Shown here piece by piece: positions 23,343 to 36,200 of a stretch of DNA of 64,000 nt. The notes below the pieces were generated by a model. It did no database searches and was not told where the DNA came from. It saw only the letters and a list, made by a program, of their open reading frames with translations. The stretch comes from Penicillium oxalicum (lineage: Eukaryota; Ascomycota; Eurotiomycetes; Eurotiales; Aspergillaceae): contig NC_064654.1 of the NCBI RefSeq assembly GCF_001723175.1, forward strand, positions 558,001 to 622,000, written 5' to 3'. Position numbers and translations under genes: made by a program. Position 1 is the first letter of the stretch. Every line of letters begins with the position of its first letter.

Positions 23343-24292
23343 TTTCTTTGGGTTTAGGCGAACTTTGTTTTCCACCGTGGTGATTCTCAATACCAGCCAG
23401 TTCCTTGGTTGTTATACGCAGCAACGAGGGCTGAATGATACAAAAAAGAAATACTTCTTGACATGATTAAAAAAAAATAAGCCGGCTTCCAGTGTCACGC
23501 CCGTAGGACAGAATGGATGTGTGTCATAGGCCACACGAGTTCTCTGTAGATGTCTGCTGGCTGGTTCTTCTTGACATCAACCATGCGCCCTCAGCCAGTG
23601 CTCAGCGTAGGCGAGTGTCTGGCTCGATGGATGCGCATTGGGCGTTTCATGTCTATGTCTAGATCTGTCGAGCTAGGCGTGATATGATCTGGGGTTACGG
23701 AATCCGGCAAAATGAGCCATTTGGCTCCAGTTTGAGCATTGGCTGCAAAGGGCGAAAGGCGAGTGTACGAGGTGAACTTCGATGATCTACAGCCACCGCA
23801 TTAAAGTAGATTACACAAAGCTTTAATTTCACTTCGATTCTAGTATACAAGAAACAACTCGTACATCCATCACTCCATGAAAATGATCACCAGATGGGAC
23901 ATACAAATCTATAATCGTTAGCCTGCCATCGGACAGACCATAAACCAGCCGTCGGTTTCTGTCAAATTCCCCCTCGCAGGAGATTCCATCCACACGGGAT
24001 GCCATCCAAATCCAACCAAAGTGAGGCATGAGAAGTCGTATAAATTCCCGGTAGGAATGTCCCTTTTATCCCGGATCCAATCCAGAGCCAAAGCGACAAG
24101 AGAGGACTTGGACCAGAACTAAAAACCATAGAAACGCGCCAGTCCAACGCAGCCCTAGCCGCCCCCGCTTTCCCTCAGCCATGTCAAAATCATGATCCAG
24201 CTCCAGACCCAGGATAATTTGGATACGATGTGCGAACCCGCTTCTCCACTTCAAATCCGGAAGCAAGCGGTTTCCCACTCAAGCGCAAGTAT
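23343..24292. other. Intergenic between convergent RPL25 and TIM8
   Basis: About 950 bp of 3' flanking DNA from both sides. Short frames only; none recognisable. Confidence 0.6.
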
Positions 24293-24732
24293 TTACTGGC
24301 GCATGCTGCCCAGCTTCTGCAGGATCAACAGCTGTGAATCCATCCATCGGTCCACGCAGTTTGCCGCGCATGCCTCCTCGCTTCGGTCGAGAGTACCGGA
24401 TGAGAAGCTCTTGGAGGTTGTGCACTTCTTGAAACAGACCTCGTTGAGGGAGTGGACGGCTGTGAAAAGCAAGGGTAGTGGTTAGCAATCCGGTGGTTTT
24501 TTACTTTCTTTTTCTGAGGGAGGAAAAGAGAGCTCGATCGAGCTCGGCGCGCAATTGGGAGGAATGAGGCAAAGGTCATCATTCTTGTTGGAACCTGAGA
24601 CCGATCAATATAGGCATTGAGACACAACTTACTCTGCTGAATAGTTGCCTTTTGCTGCTCGTTGGCGAGTTGCTGCTGCAGATCAGCCTTGTCGGCGTCG
24701 CTGAGCTTGGAGATATCGAGAGAAGGGTCCAT
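24293..24732 (-). CDS. tim8: Mitochondrial intermembrane-space chaperone Tim8
   Basis: Small Tim protein that with Tim13 escorts hydrophobic precursors across the intermembrane space. Exons 24732..24633 and 24459..24293 (173-bp intron) give 88 residues. It starts MDPSLDISKLSDADKADLQQ. The twin CX3C motif is complete: CFKKC and, after 17 residues, CAANC, which form the two disulfides on import by Mia40. The rest is CVDRWMDSQLLILQKLGSMR. Assigned to Tim8 rather than Tim13 by the N-terminal DISKLSD-type leader and overall pattern. Missing from simple frame scans as a whole because it is split by the intron. Starts 399 bp from the divergent BUD31. Confidence 0.9.
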
Positions 24733-25131
24733 TGTGTTGTGGGGAGTGATATACGGAGATGTCTTGACAATGAAGAAGATATATAGAGACCCTCGTTCAC
24801 AATGATTCGAACGGGAATGATATTTTAAGGAATTGGATGGTTCGAATGCGCAGGTGAGTCCCCGGTCTCATCCGCGGAAGTTCGCCCTGCCCGCAAACTC
24901 GAGGCGGTCTGAGCTGGCACAAAAATGACGCGGCATCGGGTGGCTTCTTTGAAAACCACATCGGACCGACGATTGCGAAGTGTTGTCTCCAGTTTGCATT
25001 TCTACGGGATAGTCTCAGCGCCAGATCGAGTGCTTTTACGGTGCTTTTATTCTCTTCTTGAAAATCTCCGTGCTTGGAATCATAATTCCCCACTTTTCTC
25101 GATCTTCACCTGCTACCTCCTTTCTGTCACC
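24733..25131. other. Divergent upstream region of TIM8 and BUD31
   Basis: 399 bp between diverging starts; must contain both promoters. No specific element stands out. Confidence 0.5.
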
Positions 25132-25986
25132 ATGCCACCCGTTCGCACGGCAGCTCGCAATCGCAAACCCCCACCAGCTGGGTTCGATGATATCGAAGAC
25201 ACTCTGCTGGAATTCGGCAATAAAATGAAGGATGCGGAGAATGCGTCTCATGAGGGCAAGAAGAAACATGAAGTTCTCTGGCCAATCTTTCAGATTAGTC
25301 ACCAGCGTAAGTGACAAGCAATCTCCCTTGCCTCGCCTCGCCTTTTCGCAATACGATAGATGTGCGCGTGCGCTTGTGCTTGGCACCCTCAAGCACTGAG
25401 GAGCCAGGCTGGCTGGCCGACGAAAGAGGTTGGCTGGTTTGCCCCGTTCATCGGCAGCTTTAGGGAGTCTTTCGAGACAGTTCTCGTTTCAAAAATTGGA
25501 AATGAATCTTCTCTTTTGATGACCCCAAGACTGACCTTGTCTTCTCCTCACCCCCAGGCTCAAGATACATCTACGATCTATATTATGAAAAGGAAGCCAT
25601 TTCAAAACAATTATACGACTGGCTTTTGAAGAACAACTATGCCGATGCCAACCTGATTGCGAAATGGAAAAAACAGGGTTATGAGAAGGTGAGTTAATAC
25701 CCTGACACTCGAAACCATGCGATGGAGTTTTGATCATGATTTTCTCAATATTGTGCAAATATCATTTCTCCTTCCTTGGCATTGCGCATTGCGCTTCGAC
25801 ATAGGACCTTTGGTTGACTGACATTTCTCGTCAAACTTCTAGCTCTGCTGTCTCCGCTGCGTTCAGACCAAGGAAACCAATTTCAATTCAACATGCATTT
25901 GTCGTGTTCCCAAGGCTCAATTGAAAGATGAGCAATCCATTCAGTGTGTCAGCTGTGGGTGTCGTGGCTGCGCTAGCAGTGATTAG
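25132..25986 (+). CDS. bud31: Pre-mRNA splicing factor Bud31 (Cwf14/G10)
   Basis: Component of the activated spliceosome (NineTeen-related complex), where it binds near U6/Prp8. Exons 25132..25306, 25558..25688 and 25843..25986 give 149 residues in good phase. It starts [20 protein letters not shown]. The middle holds [20 protein letters not shown]. The C-terminal third is the Cys-rich zinc-binding cluster [18 protein letters not shown] and [13 protein letters not shown]. Length and motif order match the eukaryote-wide family. Confidence 0.96.
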
Positions 25987-28078
25987 AAGAAGTGCTATTC
26001 AATGCTTTGCCCATCACCTCGATCACAGTGGCCACGGGCTGCTACCCAGAATGATCGAATGTTGTTCACTCTCGTCTTTCAGCCGTCCAGGTTGTGTCTT
26101 TGTCCTCATTTATTACCCGACGACTCTTTTTCCCATGAGCAAGGCGCACGACTTGCTGGAGAATCTGTCCTCAGTCTTCAACATCTCAAAGACAATTGCT
26201 GATCGTCGGTTGTCGGTTCTCGATCCTCAGGTATCCTTGGGATTACAAGAAAATCTTCGACTTTTGCATAACGCATACAGATCGATATAAAGACTATTAT
26301 CACAAATAGTCATAACACCGCCACCACAAAGCCTCGACTCGACCCGTCTCGACTCGATCCAACCCCAAGATATTGATCAGGAATATCAACAGGTCCCAAA
26401 CATCCCACAATCACACATCCCATCTTCTCAGATCAAACCCACGAAAGAAAGGCACCATCAAATCATTCCCACTCTCAACTCTCTTCGACCTTCCCTCGTG
26501 AAACCAAATCCTTTTTTTTCCTCTCAGGGACACCCCTTAAATCTTTCAAGTCTCCAAACCCATCTACATTCCTCACCATCATCCTCGCCCACTCTATCAC
26601 TCCATATTCCAAAAAAAAAAAAAAAAAACCAAAACCAACAACCCAGCACACTTGCAACGCCTCAACGACCAAAAACACATCTTTTTCCAATGTGAACATG
26701 GGGGGAGGGGAGTGCTCAAAACATTTGAAACGAGGTATTCGAGGCACCTGTTTTTGTGTTCCTGTCTTAGTTCTTTTTTTGGAGAAAGAAATAATGAATC
26801 AAAAGAAATCCAAATGACATTCAAATTCTACAAGTCTAGGGTACTTTTGGAATGCCGATTGATCTCCTTGTAGATGGTTCCTGGCCTTGGTAAGATGAAT
26901 AGGGATGGTTTTTGCTTCGGAAAGATTAGGGGCTTGGAGGCGCGGAGGGATGTAGAGTCTTTAGTTTTACTCACGACACTCACAGTACGTCTATGTTTGC
27001 AGATCATGGTCTAATCGGAAGAGGACAAAAAAGAATCCAAGGAGGAAACTGGGATACTCGGGACAGGTGATAATCACGTTCATATTACTCTAGCACATAG
27101 GGAGAAAAGAAAAGATAGAAACAACCTAAGAATAAATCAACCTCACAAAAAGCCAACAACGCCTCCAATGTAGTTAGCACGTCCCATGTAATCCCTTTCC
27201 AGCGCTGAGCGCTCCCTTGACAGTGTGCACCGCGTGCTTCAAACCCCCCCAAAAAACACCCTCTCAAAGGACACAAAAGACAAATTGGACAGGGCGGAGG
27301 AAAATCAAACAGCAGAAAAGTCAACAACGATGCAGGCGAGAAACAATCTGTCTGGCAGCTCTCAAGAAAACATCAAATCCCAATATCCCAAAGAGTGAAA
27401 AAAAAAAAAAAAAAGACCATCGCTTGTTCATGTACATCTTGGCATCGTCATAAAGGTCGTAGTCAAGTCCCCCCTGTGAGGTGGGGGGGATCTGTGTGTG
27501 GGAGAGGCGCGAATTGAAGAAATGGAGGAACAAAAAGCAAGTGCCGATCCACATCGGCCGGCGACGACTCAGTAGAGTAGTTTGGACAATCGACAGGGTT
27601 GCAGATACTGCACAGAAGAAGAAAAGACAGGCTCCACCTGTTGCTTTCCACCTCCGGGGAGCATAGATTTGCACGGCCCATGGTGAAACATCGACGATGA
27701 TGATCAAAGTACAGAAACAGAAAGCCGAGGACGCCTTGAGCCTCACGAGTCACACGCCACTTTCCTCCCCAACAAAAACAAAAACACAAAACATGCTCGG
27801 CGTCGAGGCCGGGAGTATCCAACGCGCGAGGTCGGGAGTGGACCGAGAAAGCTTCATACAGAATCGGCATCACGTGCAACCAGATCAAAAATCAACAAAA
27901 TGAGGGGCGGACGGGGAATCAAGCGGACAGGACAAAAGTCCAGTCTTTAAACCATCAAAACAATGAAAGAGAGAGAGAGAAGGGGAAAAAAAAAAGAACA
28001 ACACAGTCGCAAGGGTGAACAAAAAGACAAATCGAACACGTCGATATGTCAGGAGGAGGGAGGAACAAGGAACCCCCG
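25987..28078. other. Intergenic between convergent BUD31 and forkhead gene
   Basis: 2.1 kb with A-runs (A18 near 26612, A15 near 27400) and a short (GA)n near 27968. A minus-strand frame at 27746..27321 ends in a run-on poly-Phe from a T tract and resembles nothing I know. Likely long 3' UTRs. Confidence 0.5.
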
Positions 28079-30226
28079 TCAAAACATGGTGGAGTGGCTG
28101 CGACCATTCAAATGAGGACGCGCATGGAGAATCTTGTGCTTGAGACTCTCGTCCTTGTTGGAGCCACCGATCTTTTGAAAGCCTTGCAGCAGATCAACAC
28201 CGTCCACTTCGTTGGGGCTATCGTTACTCTCATCAAACAGGTGGAAGGCGAAAAAGTCATCCTGACTGCCCTCCGCGAGACGCGAGCCGTCGGGCAAGCG
28301 AGACGGGGATTCTGGGAAAGTACTCGACTTGGATCGAGTGAGCGAGGGCACATTCAACCGACCCCCCAGGGAATTGCTCAAATCGGTCAGGGGATGAGTG
28401 TTGCTTTCGAATCGAGGGCGCTTGTGAGGGCGCTTCTCCGGAGACCCAAGGGCGACCGCGGACATGCACGTGTCTCCACATGGATCCGCAAAGACATCAA
28501 AGGTACTGTGAGCATGATCCGCCGGGGTCAAGGAAAAGGCCTCGTCGAGGAGCGTAAAGGCGGGGCTCCAGGGCAGGAGCTCATCATCTCCGATGCCCAA
28601 TTGCTTGATGGGGGAATTGACCATCTTCTGGATCTTGCGGCGGTGATTGCGCAGGTTCGTGTTGGGCGAGACGGAAGGGGGCGGCTTGGCCGGCTTCTTG
28701 AACTTGATCACGGGGGTCAGCGGGGGTGGGAGCATGCTCACATACTCGTCGCGCAGAGGCGACGACGCCACCGCGGGCTTGGTTTCCTTGCGTGCGGTAG
28801 TTTCACCGGGACTGTGCTCCTGCGATGAGCTGCGCATGCGGGCGATTTCCTCCTCAGCGCGGCCCCGCTTGATGCGAGGTGGCTCGATGTCCAAGTCTGA
28901 GGTCAGGATGTGGCCGGCCTTGTTGGGCCGCAGTGCAGACGACTCCAGCGAGGAGTAGTAGCCGCTGTCATTCATCGAGATGGACTTGCGCTTGCGCGAA
29001 CGCTGCGCCGGAGTCGGGCCGGCCTGATGCGTGGGGGTGGGCGGGTCCCGGCACGAGCGAAACGAGGAGGGGGGATGGGGGGCGATGATCGAATGGCTTG
29101 AAGAGGAGAGGATCGAATGGGGGCGGGACGAGGGGGCCCGGTGCGTCGGGGCGCTTCATCTGCGGTATCTTCCTGCAAGGCGGGATCCGATGCGGGCAGC
29201 GTTGCATCCGACGAGAGATCCTCCAGGCGCGAGGGAGCCTTGAGCGGGGGCATTTGTCGCAGCACCGGGGAGGGGGCACCACCCAGGTGGTGGTGGTGGC
29301 GCTGGGCGGCTGCGGGATCAACTCGCGCTGCGGCGCGGCGGGCAGAGGCAGACTGGACATGGTGGCACGGCGGACCTGCTTGTCCTTGAGGAACTGGCCC
29401 TCCATGCCCGGCTCGATGGCCCAATAGTTACCCTTGCCGGGTCATCCTTGGGGCGCTCCTGTTTGATAAACGCTTTGTTGAGACTCAGGTTGTGTCGGAT
29501 GCTATTCTGCCAGCCGGCATCGAGGTTCTTGTAGTAGGAAAAGGTGTCGGAGATCCACTTGTAGATTTGCGCCAGGGTCAAACGGCGGTTGGGGGCGCGC
29601 AGGATGGACATGCCAATCAGGGTCGCGTAACTGTACGGCGGCTTGGTGCCGTCGTCCTCGATCGCGGGCATCTGATGCGGTTCGGGCAGTCGATAGAGCT
29701 GCGCGTCGTCCGACTTTTGCCGCTTGACCGGACGTTCTCTGAGCGGCGCGGCTTCCATCAAGGTGCGCTTCATGGGCGCCTTGGCGTCGTAGGAGGGATC
29801 CGGGAAATCGGCAAAGCTGCCATGCGCCGCGTCGTCCACGTAGCGATTGTCTGTGGACTCGTCGGTGGAGTGCACACTGGAAAATGTGGTGAACAGGGCC
29901 GACTGCGCGGGCATGGAGGTCTGGTGGGCGAAAGTGGGAAAGGCCGGCTTCTTGTCGGGCGAGTCGGTCTTGAACATGGGAGGATTGGGAGCGGTGATGG
30001 GAACGAATCCGAGTTTTTGCTCCGAGGCGGACTCGTGCGACGCCAACCCTTCCGTGGGCGATGGCCTGTGCGTGTTGGATGAAGGGAGCAATGGAGTCTC
30101 GATCATAGGTTGGAGTGGTAGCGGTGAAGGTTGAAGACGGGGCTCAGGTTTGGGCGCGGCGTGGGCTGATGGGCCAAGTGCTGGGGCGAAGGTGTGCGCA
30201 CCGAGCGCCGGACGCGTCGATCCCAT
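28079..30226 (-). pseudogene. Forkhead transcription factor (no FHA domain), three apparent one-base losses
   Basis: Winged-helix regulator. The frame starts at ATG 30226 (MGSTRPALGAHTFAP) and runs through a Pro/Ser-rich region to the forkhead domain: GTKPPYSYATLIGMSI, LTLAQIYKWISDTFSYYK and GWQNSIRHNLSLNKAFIK, which includes DNA-recognition helix 3. Just after ERPKDDP the frame breaks at 29437..29441; one more G would give GKGNYWAIEPGMEG, the expected wing. The frame breaks again at the GGG run 29282..29284 and the CCC run 29043..29045, after which RSRKRKSISMNDSGYYSSLE and a 290-residue tail continue to the TGA at 28079. All three are one missing base in a short G/C run. Upstream I find no FHA domain, unlike Fkh1/Fkh2. 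A single long exon apart from these breaks. Confidence 0.8.
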
Positions 30227-33200
30227 TATGTGCAAGGATCGAGAACGAGATCAAGTCACTCGTCGCACTGAGCAATCATATGACGCGTGAATCAACAAAC
30301 GGGGGATGGGGGGGAGGATAAACTGTCGTTGATAATCCACACACGCGCGCGACTCGCAATGATAGGATCGAGGGCGCCAGAGCGGGATCGTACTGAACCG
30401 TCTGGGTGGGGAGGGGACGGGTACAGCCTAGTGAACTGAGCCGACGGCAGGGTCTGTATTTGTTGCCCAACGGTGTCCAACGGTGTACGCCGAAGAGGAC
30501 TGGAGGGACACTGTTCGACGGGGCACGGGTGCCAGCCAACGTGGATGGAGAGGGAGAAAAAATAACTTGGTGGTTTTGTTGTCTTTTCCGTCAGACCAAT
30601 CGTAGGCGGTGGATGAGGAGGTGATGTCGTTGTTTATCAAAGTCTATCGTCTCCGGCTGTGATGGAGTGGATGAGAGTGGACAAGATGGTTAGCGTTGGG
30701 CAGGCGCTAAGAATCGGACACGTCCACTTGGGGAGGGGGAAAGCGAATGAGCGGGTGACAGAGGCGGCCAAGTGTGGAATCTCCACGAGATGATCGCGGG
30801 CGACAGATGGCTCGATGTGAACCACGATGGATGGACTCTGAGAGGGAGAGAGAGAGAGAGAGCGCGCGAAGGGCAGATGGTGGGAAACACAAGCAGAATG
30901 ATGGCTGATGTTGACCACTGGCAGTTCAGGTCCAGCAGCGGGTGATGTGATTGTGTACTTGCAAGGTCCAGAGCGGGAGGGGACCAGATGGGTGGAGATT
31001 GGTGTGGCTTTGTATGACACGTCGTGGTGATCTGGCCGAGGCTTTGCACGGGCAGAGTGAAGAGAGGGGCGTAGGGAGGAAGATGGGGGGTGGGAATTGG
31101 AGGGAGGATTGAGATCTCTTGTGGTTTGTGAAGATCTGGCACTGGCGACCTTTTGTCTCCTCTCTCTCTTCTTCTTCTTCTTTACTGTCTGGTGGTTTCC
31201 AGAGTCGATGCTCAGACGCACTGGAGTTGTAAGGGAACAGAGGATCGGGCCCTTTTTTTTTTTTTTTTCCTCTTTCGAGGTGGGGGGGATGAGAATAAGT
31301 GGAGGAGGAGGAGCGATGATGGCTTGCCAGGCGAGGGCGTTCCAGATCCTGTATGGTATGGCGGTGGAGGAGAGGTGGTCTGGTATGGTATGAACGCGTG
31401 GAGAGGACGCGTCGTAGAGGGGTAGAGGGAGGTGACCATACGGTATGCTGTGACCATACGGTGGTATTGTACACGTTCTGGAGGGACCCAAGGGATTCGC
31501 GCTCCTTGCTCGCCGACATTCAGCAGGCGGCGATCCGTCCTCCCGACTGGTTCTCAACGCTGGGCGGAGTCGAGCTAAACCGGCTGCGCGCCTTGGAAAA
31601 AGATGGAAATCATGGGATCCACTTGTGGATTGGGATCTCCGGAGTTATGTTGTTCTTTTTTAGGGAATTTCGCTTTTTCTACGCTTCAATCTCCATGGTC
31701 GTGGTTCGCCGCAGACTGAGGGCGCTCAGCAGACTGAATGATGACAAGAGGACGAGTACTTTCACCCATAGTCAAAGATGTCAACTTGACTCTTCCTCCA
31801 GGACCATCTTTTCCATGAGGATGGGTGAGTGGTTGCTGGTCGTGCACGAATGGGTGAATGATACGATGACCCCGGGGGGCTGTCCGAAGAATTGATGGAA
31901 ATCGTCGGGCCAACCGTGACTTGTGGCTCCATCCAGGACTATATCGATGATTATTGGGCTTTATTGACCACGGCGATTCGACCGGGTTGACCAATATTCG
32001 TCCTTGATTGATGCTGGGAGCATGAGCCCTCAACTAGTCACTCCCATAGGGCTTTGCCGTCGACATGGTCAATCCCGACGGGCGCGGACTTGGATTGGGT
32101 ACACTTGACCCAGGTCGAGGGGACTGGATTTCGATTCATTACTTCAGCTCCACGATGACCGATCGGATGAGGATCCCACACTGGGCAGTGGGCGCGCACC
32201 AGTGGCACGGCACATGAATCTGCGATCTTAGTTTCAGTCAATCTATCCACCGCCAGTGAGACATGATCTCGGATGGTCCTCCGTCGTCATCATCATTATA
32301 CTCCTCTGCCGTGTCGGCAATCCGACTGATCCTAGTAGTACGCGCAAGACCATGAATGAGAGTGAGAGGTTCGACTGTCATTTCACAAATCCTCGGAGCC
32401 CTGGAGGTGGTCCACGTTAGAAGGGTTGCCTGCAATGTCTCCTCCTGCCTGGTTCGGCTCGCATTCTCCATGCCGTGGGTGTTCTTGGAGGGAGGCAGAA
32501 TGAGCTCTGCTCATCCACCGTCAGAACACTCCCGAGTTTAGACATGCAGCATCCTTAAGTTTTGTTCCTGGTTCCCAGTCTCCGTGTCCAGAACAGGTCG
32601 ACTCCGGGTACCTGAAGACAATCCGTGGACCAGAGCCAGGGACCGGTCAACGGCCACTCCTCGTCCAATGAAGTTCTTGGGAGGGCGCGTTGGACCATCC
32701 ACGATCCATCATTATTTCTAGGGTACCTTTTTGGCCCGCACGGGAAAGGTCCTTGGGACATGACATTGGAACGTGGCAGGCAGGGAAAGAATCGAGATGA
32801 GAAGACAGAAAAACCGGGTTATGGCTGGGCCAAACTCTACCGTCGTGGAGTGTACCACTGTTTGAGTGTGTGACTCGTTTAGAAATATGGAGTCGCGCAG
32901 AACTCTACTTTCATTCTCCTATAGTACAGCACTCAGCGAGTAGTATTCACTGAATACTACTCATTTCTCTCCTTCAAGCAGAAAGCGATGCCGTTCCTCC
33001 CCGACCCGTCCTGTTGGACCAACTTCCGCATCTCCAACTTTTGACTGGGGCTCATCCCATCCGCCCGGCGCCACCAAATATCGACATCATCGGTGTCGCA
33101 GGTCGCCAAGTTTTTTTTGTTTTTTTTTCTTGCTTTTTCTTTTTCTTTTCTGGTTCTTTTTTCTTTCCACCCGAGTCGATCTGATCTTGTCTGGACTCGG

Positions 33201-36200
33201 AATGATTATTTTCAGCCTTGGGTCGCCCAAGTTTCAAGCCCATCTGTACAAGACTCCCACGTCCAGGATCATTACTCTCGTACACATCAACCGGCGGGTA
33301 GGTAATAATTAGTAGCCGCCTGCCGCGCGATCCACCGATCAGACGTTTTCAATCCGATTTAAACCTTGCCAAACCCACAGAGACGACGACTGTAGACTTG
33401 AAGAATGTAGCAATGGAACCAATTCCCTCCGGACCCCAATGAACCTCCGAGGTCTCTCCGTCTTCCCCCCCCCCCCCCCCCCCCCCGTGTAGAATAATAT
33501 GAATGCAACGTAAACTCCACTACGATCTTTACTTGCTCAATATTATTCTACTCTTTTCCCGCCCATCCACTTCAATTCCCAACCTCATACATCGTCCCCT
33601 CCAATCATGGAAATTCACCCTCTTTTGCCCTTGAAAATAACGCCCTACTCACTTCACCACGAGTAAACACTATCAAAGCCTGGTGGACTCTAAATCACCA
33701 TATAATAGAGCAGCAATTATTGCTTTCCCCCCTTCCTTTTCCCTTTTCCACCTCTTCTCTCCCAACTCCTACCTCCTACCATCTCTTTCCCTCTTGTTCT
33801 CTCTCTCCCTCTGGAATGTAAGAAACACACTCCCCCTCTGCCCCCAAAAATAAAAGTGGACCTGGAAACCCCATCCCTTGCTCGCCTCGCCCTTTCCAGC
33901 CTCCACTCCACGGACTTGTAGCACTCGTAGAAGAAAGTTCACAGGTTCACTTCACGTCCGAGTGACAAGACACTCTCCCCTCTCCATGGAGAGTGGATTC
34001 CGGGTTCAAAAAGGGTGTGTGACAACTGGTGACTGGGGACTGATCATCCAGCGGCAGGTATGCGGTTGACACGCCCTGTCGTGGTCCTCGCAGATGCTCT
34101 GATACATGAGATAGAGTGTTTTGTGGTATGATCTGATATACGCTGTGCTCAGGTTGCTGTTATTCTGGAGACTTGATGGAGAAGAGAGTCGGCTACTAGT
34201 ACTGTGTGGTGTGTAGTGTGTACTTGCATAGTACTGTACAAGATTCAAGGGAGGGGAGTCGATGCGCTACGCTATTCTCCAGCTGGAGCCAAGTGGCGAT
34301 GTGTACTAAGTAGCCTGGGTGGTTTATGTTGAAACAGTAGTCTAATAGACTTTTTTGTCTCTTTTATTTTTGAGTTTTTCTTTTCTTCTTTTTTTTTGAA
34401 ACAAGATAGACAGAAAATCAAATGGATCATGTGGTTTGATATAAGGGTGCTCTCTAGTGTCTGGTGTCTATGTGCTAAATATTTATAGCCTCACGACGGG
34501 TCTGAATATAGTAATTGCCTCGGATCACGCGCTCTCTGCTTAGGTATATTTTTTTTTAGATTTTTTTAATATACAGTGTAATTGATGAATTAAGACATCA
34601 AGAAACACTTATAAGTAATGGGCTGGTGTATAAAGTGCAAGAGTATCATAGCTTCAAGTATGGGTACATCCTTGAGATGTACCATCTTCCGCACCCCGAG
34701 TCCAGCCTACAAGTCTGCAGTCTGCATTCGCATCTCTATATCCCATATATTTTTTTTTCATATTATCAACCAACCAACTCGATACCAAAATTGAAATCTT
34801 ACATTAAAGGACCAGTGCTAAGTATATACCAAGTAAATATTCATACATCACCACAGTACTTAACCCTATATCCCGAATAATTCAAAAATCAAAGCAGGGG
34901 ACGGATCCCCCCACTATAACCTGATTCCCTCCTGCATATATGCGGAAGATCATCCGTGCATCCGTTCATGCATGTGTATTCATGGATGTGAGCCTTAACT
35001 CGAAATGATCGGGATCGATCATTGACAGGGGGGGGGGGCTACTATACTACACTGTACTTGCATCAGATTTAATACAATAGATAGTGCCACCTATACTTCC
35101 ATCTTCCCCCTCCTTCCGATCTATTTCAACCTCCCCTTACCAGTTCCGGTCACGGTAGTTTAGTTAGTTGTCATGTCGGCTGGTCGGGTGCCCGGGGGCT
35201 ACGGTCAGACAGTAGGAGTATTGGAGGGTGTACATCCAAGTGTGAGTATGCCCTAGGCTCTTCATAGGGATATTCTTTTTGACCTTGGGAAAGTGTTCGT
35301 ATTGAGGATACTCTATAGCTGAAGTCTAGGAATACATATCACCTATTGAATAAGTATATGATCATATCAGCGAATATATACATAGGTGGAAAGATACGAA
35401 TCGTCTAAAATGTAATACGTAGGTACTCGATAATTGATCTACGAGTTCAAATCACCATCAACTACAGTAGTACATATAGGTACTCAATTGTCCCTAACCT
35501 ATCTTCAATCACCATCTGCTCGATCCATGATGACTTACATACATCTGCAGGTGATGCATAATGCGTTCTGTGCCCTAAGAAAACTGTTTTTTGTTTGTTT
35601 TTTCCTTGCACTCCCGGCCTTCATGGATCCCCGGGCCGCTGGTACCTATGGAGGCGGCAGCTGCAGATGCAGCTGTACCCGTTTTTTTTTTATATAAAAA
35701 AATGGATTTTGGGGGAATCATTTGTTTTATTATGATAACCAATAGGAATAGATGTATTACTTTTCTTGGTTCCCCTTGATTGTAGATCGTGTAGATCAAA
35801 TAGTAAGACTGGTTGATCTATTTACCCAGATTGAAAGCACAGAGTGATAAATTGATGGTATGGGAAGATTCATCCGATCTTCTAGTATTGATGTCGAGAG
35901 TGGACAGATATTCCCCCGTAGAAGATGAGTTGAGTGAAGAGGTGTGGAAGCAGGGTGCCGATGCTGGCTGGGTGGCGGATTGATTTTTACATTTACATGT
36001 GAATTTGAGATGTACAGTAGAGTCGAACCTTGGATATGAAGAACTGGAGTAGGTACAGAAGCATCACGATCGTGACCCTTGCTTCCTCTCGGTACCTCTG
36101 GAGGATTGCTCATGTTGAAATTCATTCTCGTTTCATGTACATCATGCGGGGATCCGACGCTCCAACGCTGTGAGAGGATGGGCGCAAGTTTCATCAACCA

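Noticed and set aside
27321..27746. Minus-strand frame with hydrophobic segments 3' of the forkhead gene
   Set aside because: Part of the hydrophobicity comes from a T15 tract read as poly-Phe; no family likeness; probably forkhead 3' UTR.
35625..35690. Cluster of restriction-site-like words (GGATCC, CCGGG, GGTACC, CTGCAG) resembling a cloning polylinker
   Set aside because: Order and spacing do not match a standard polylinker and flanks are ordinary fungal DNA; likely chance. The inverted repeat plus T-run after it is not a known fungal terminator.
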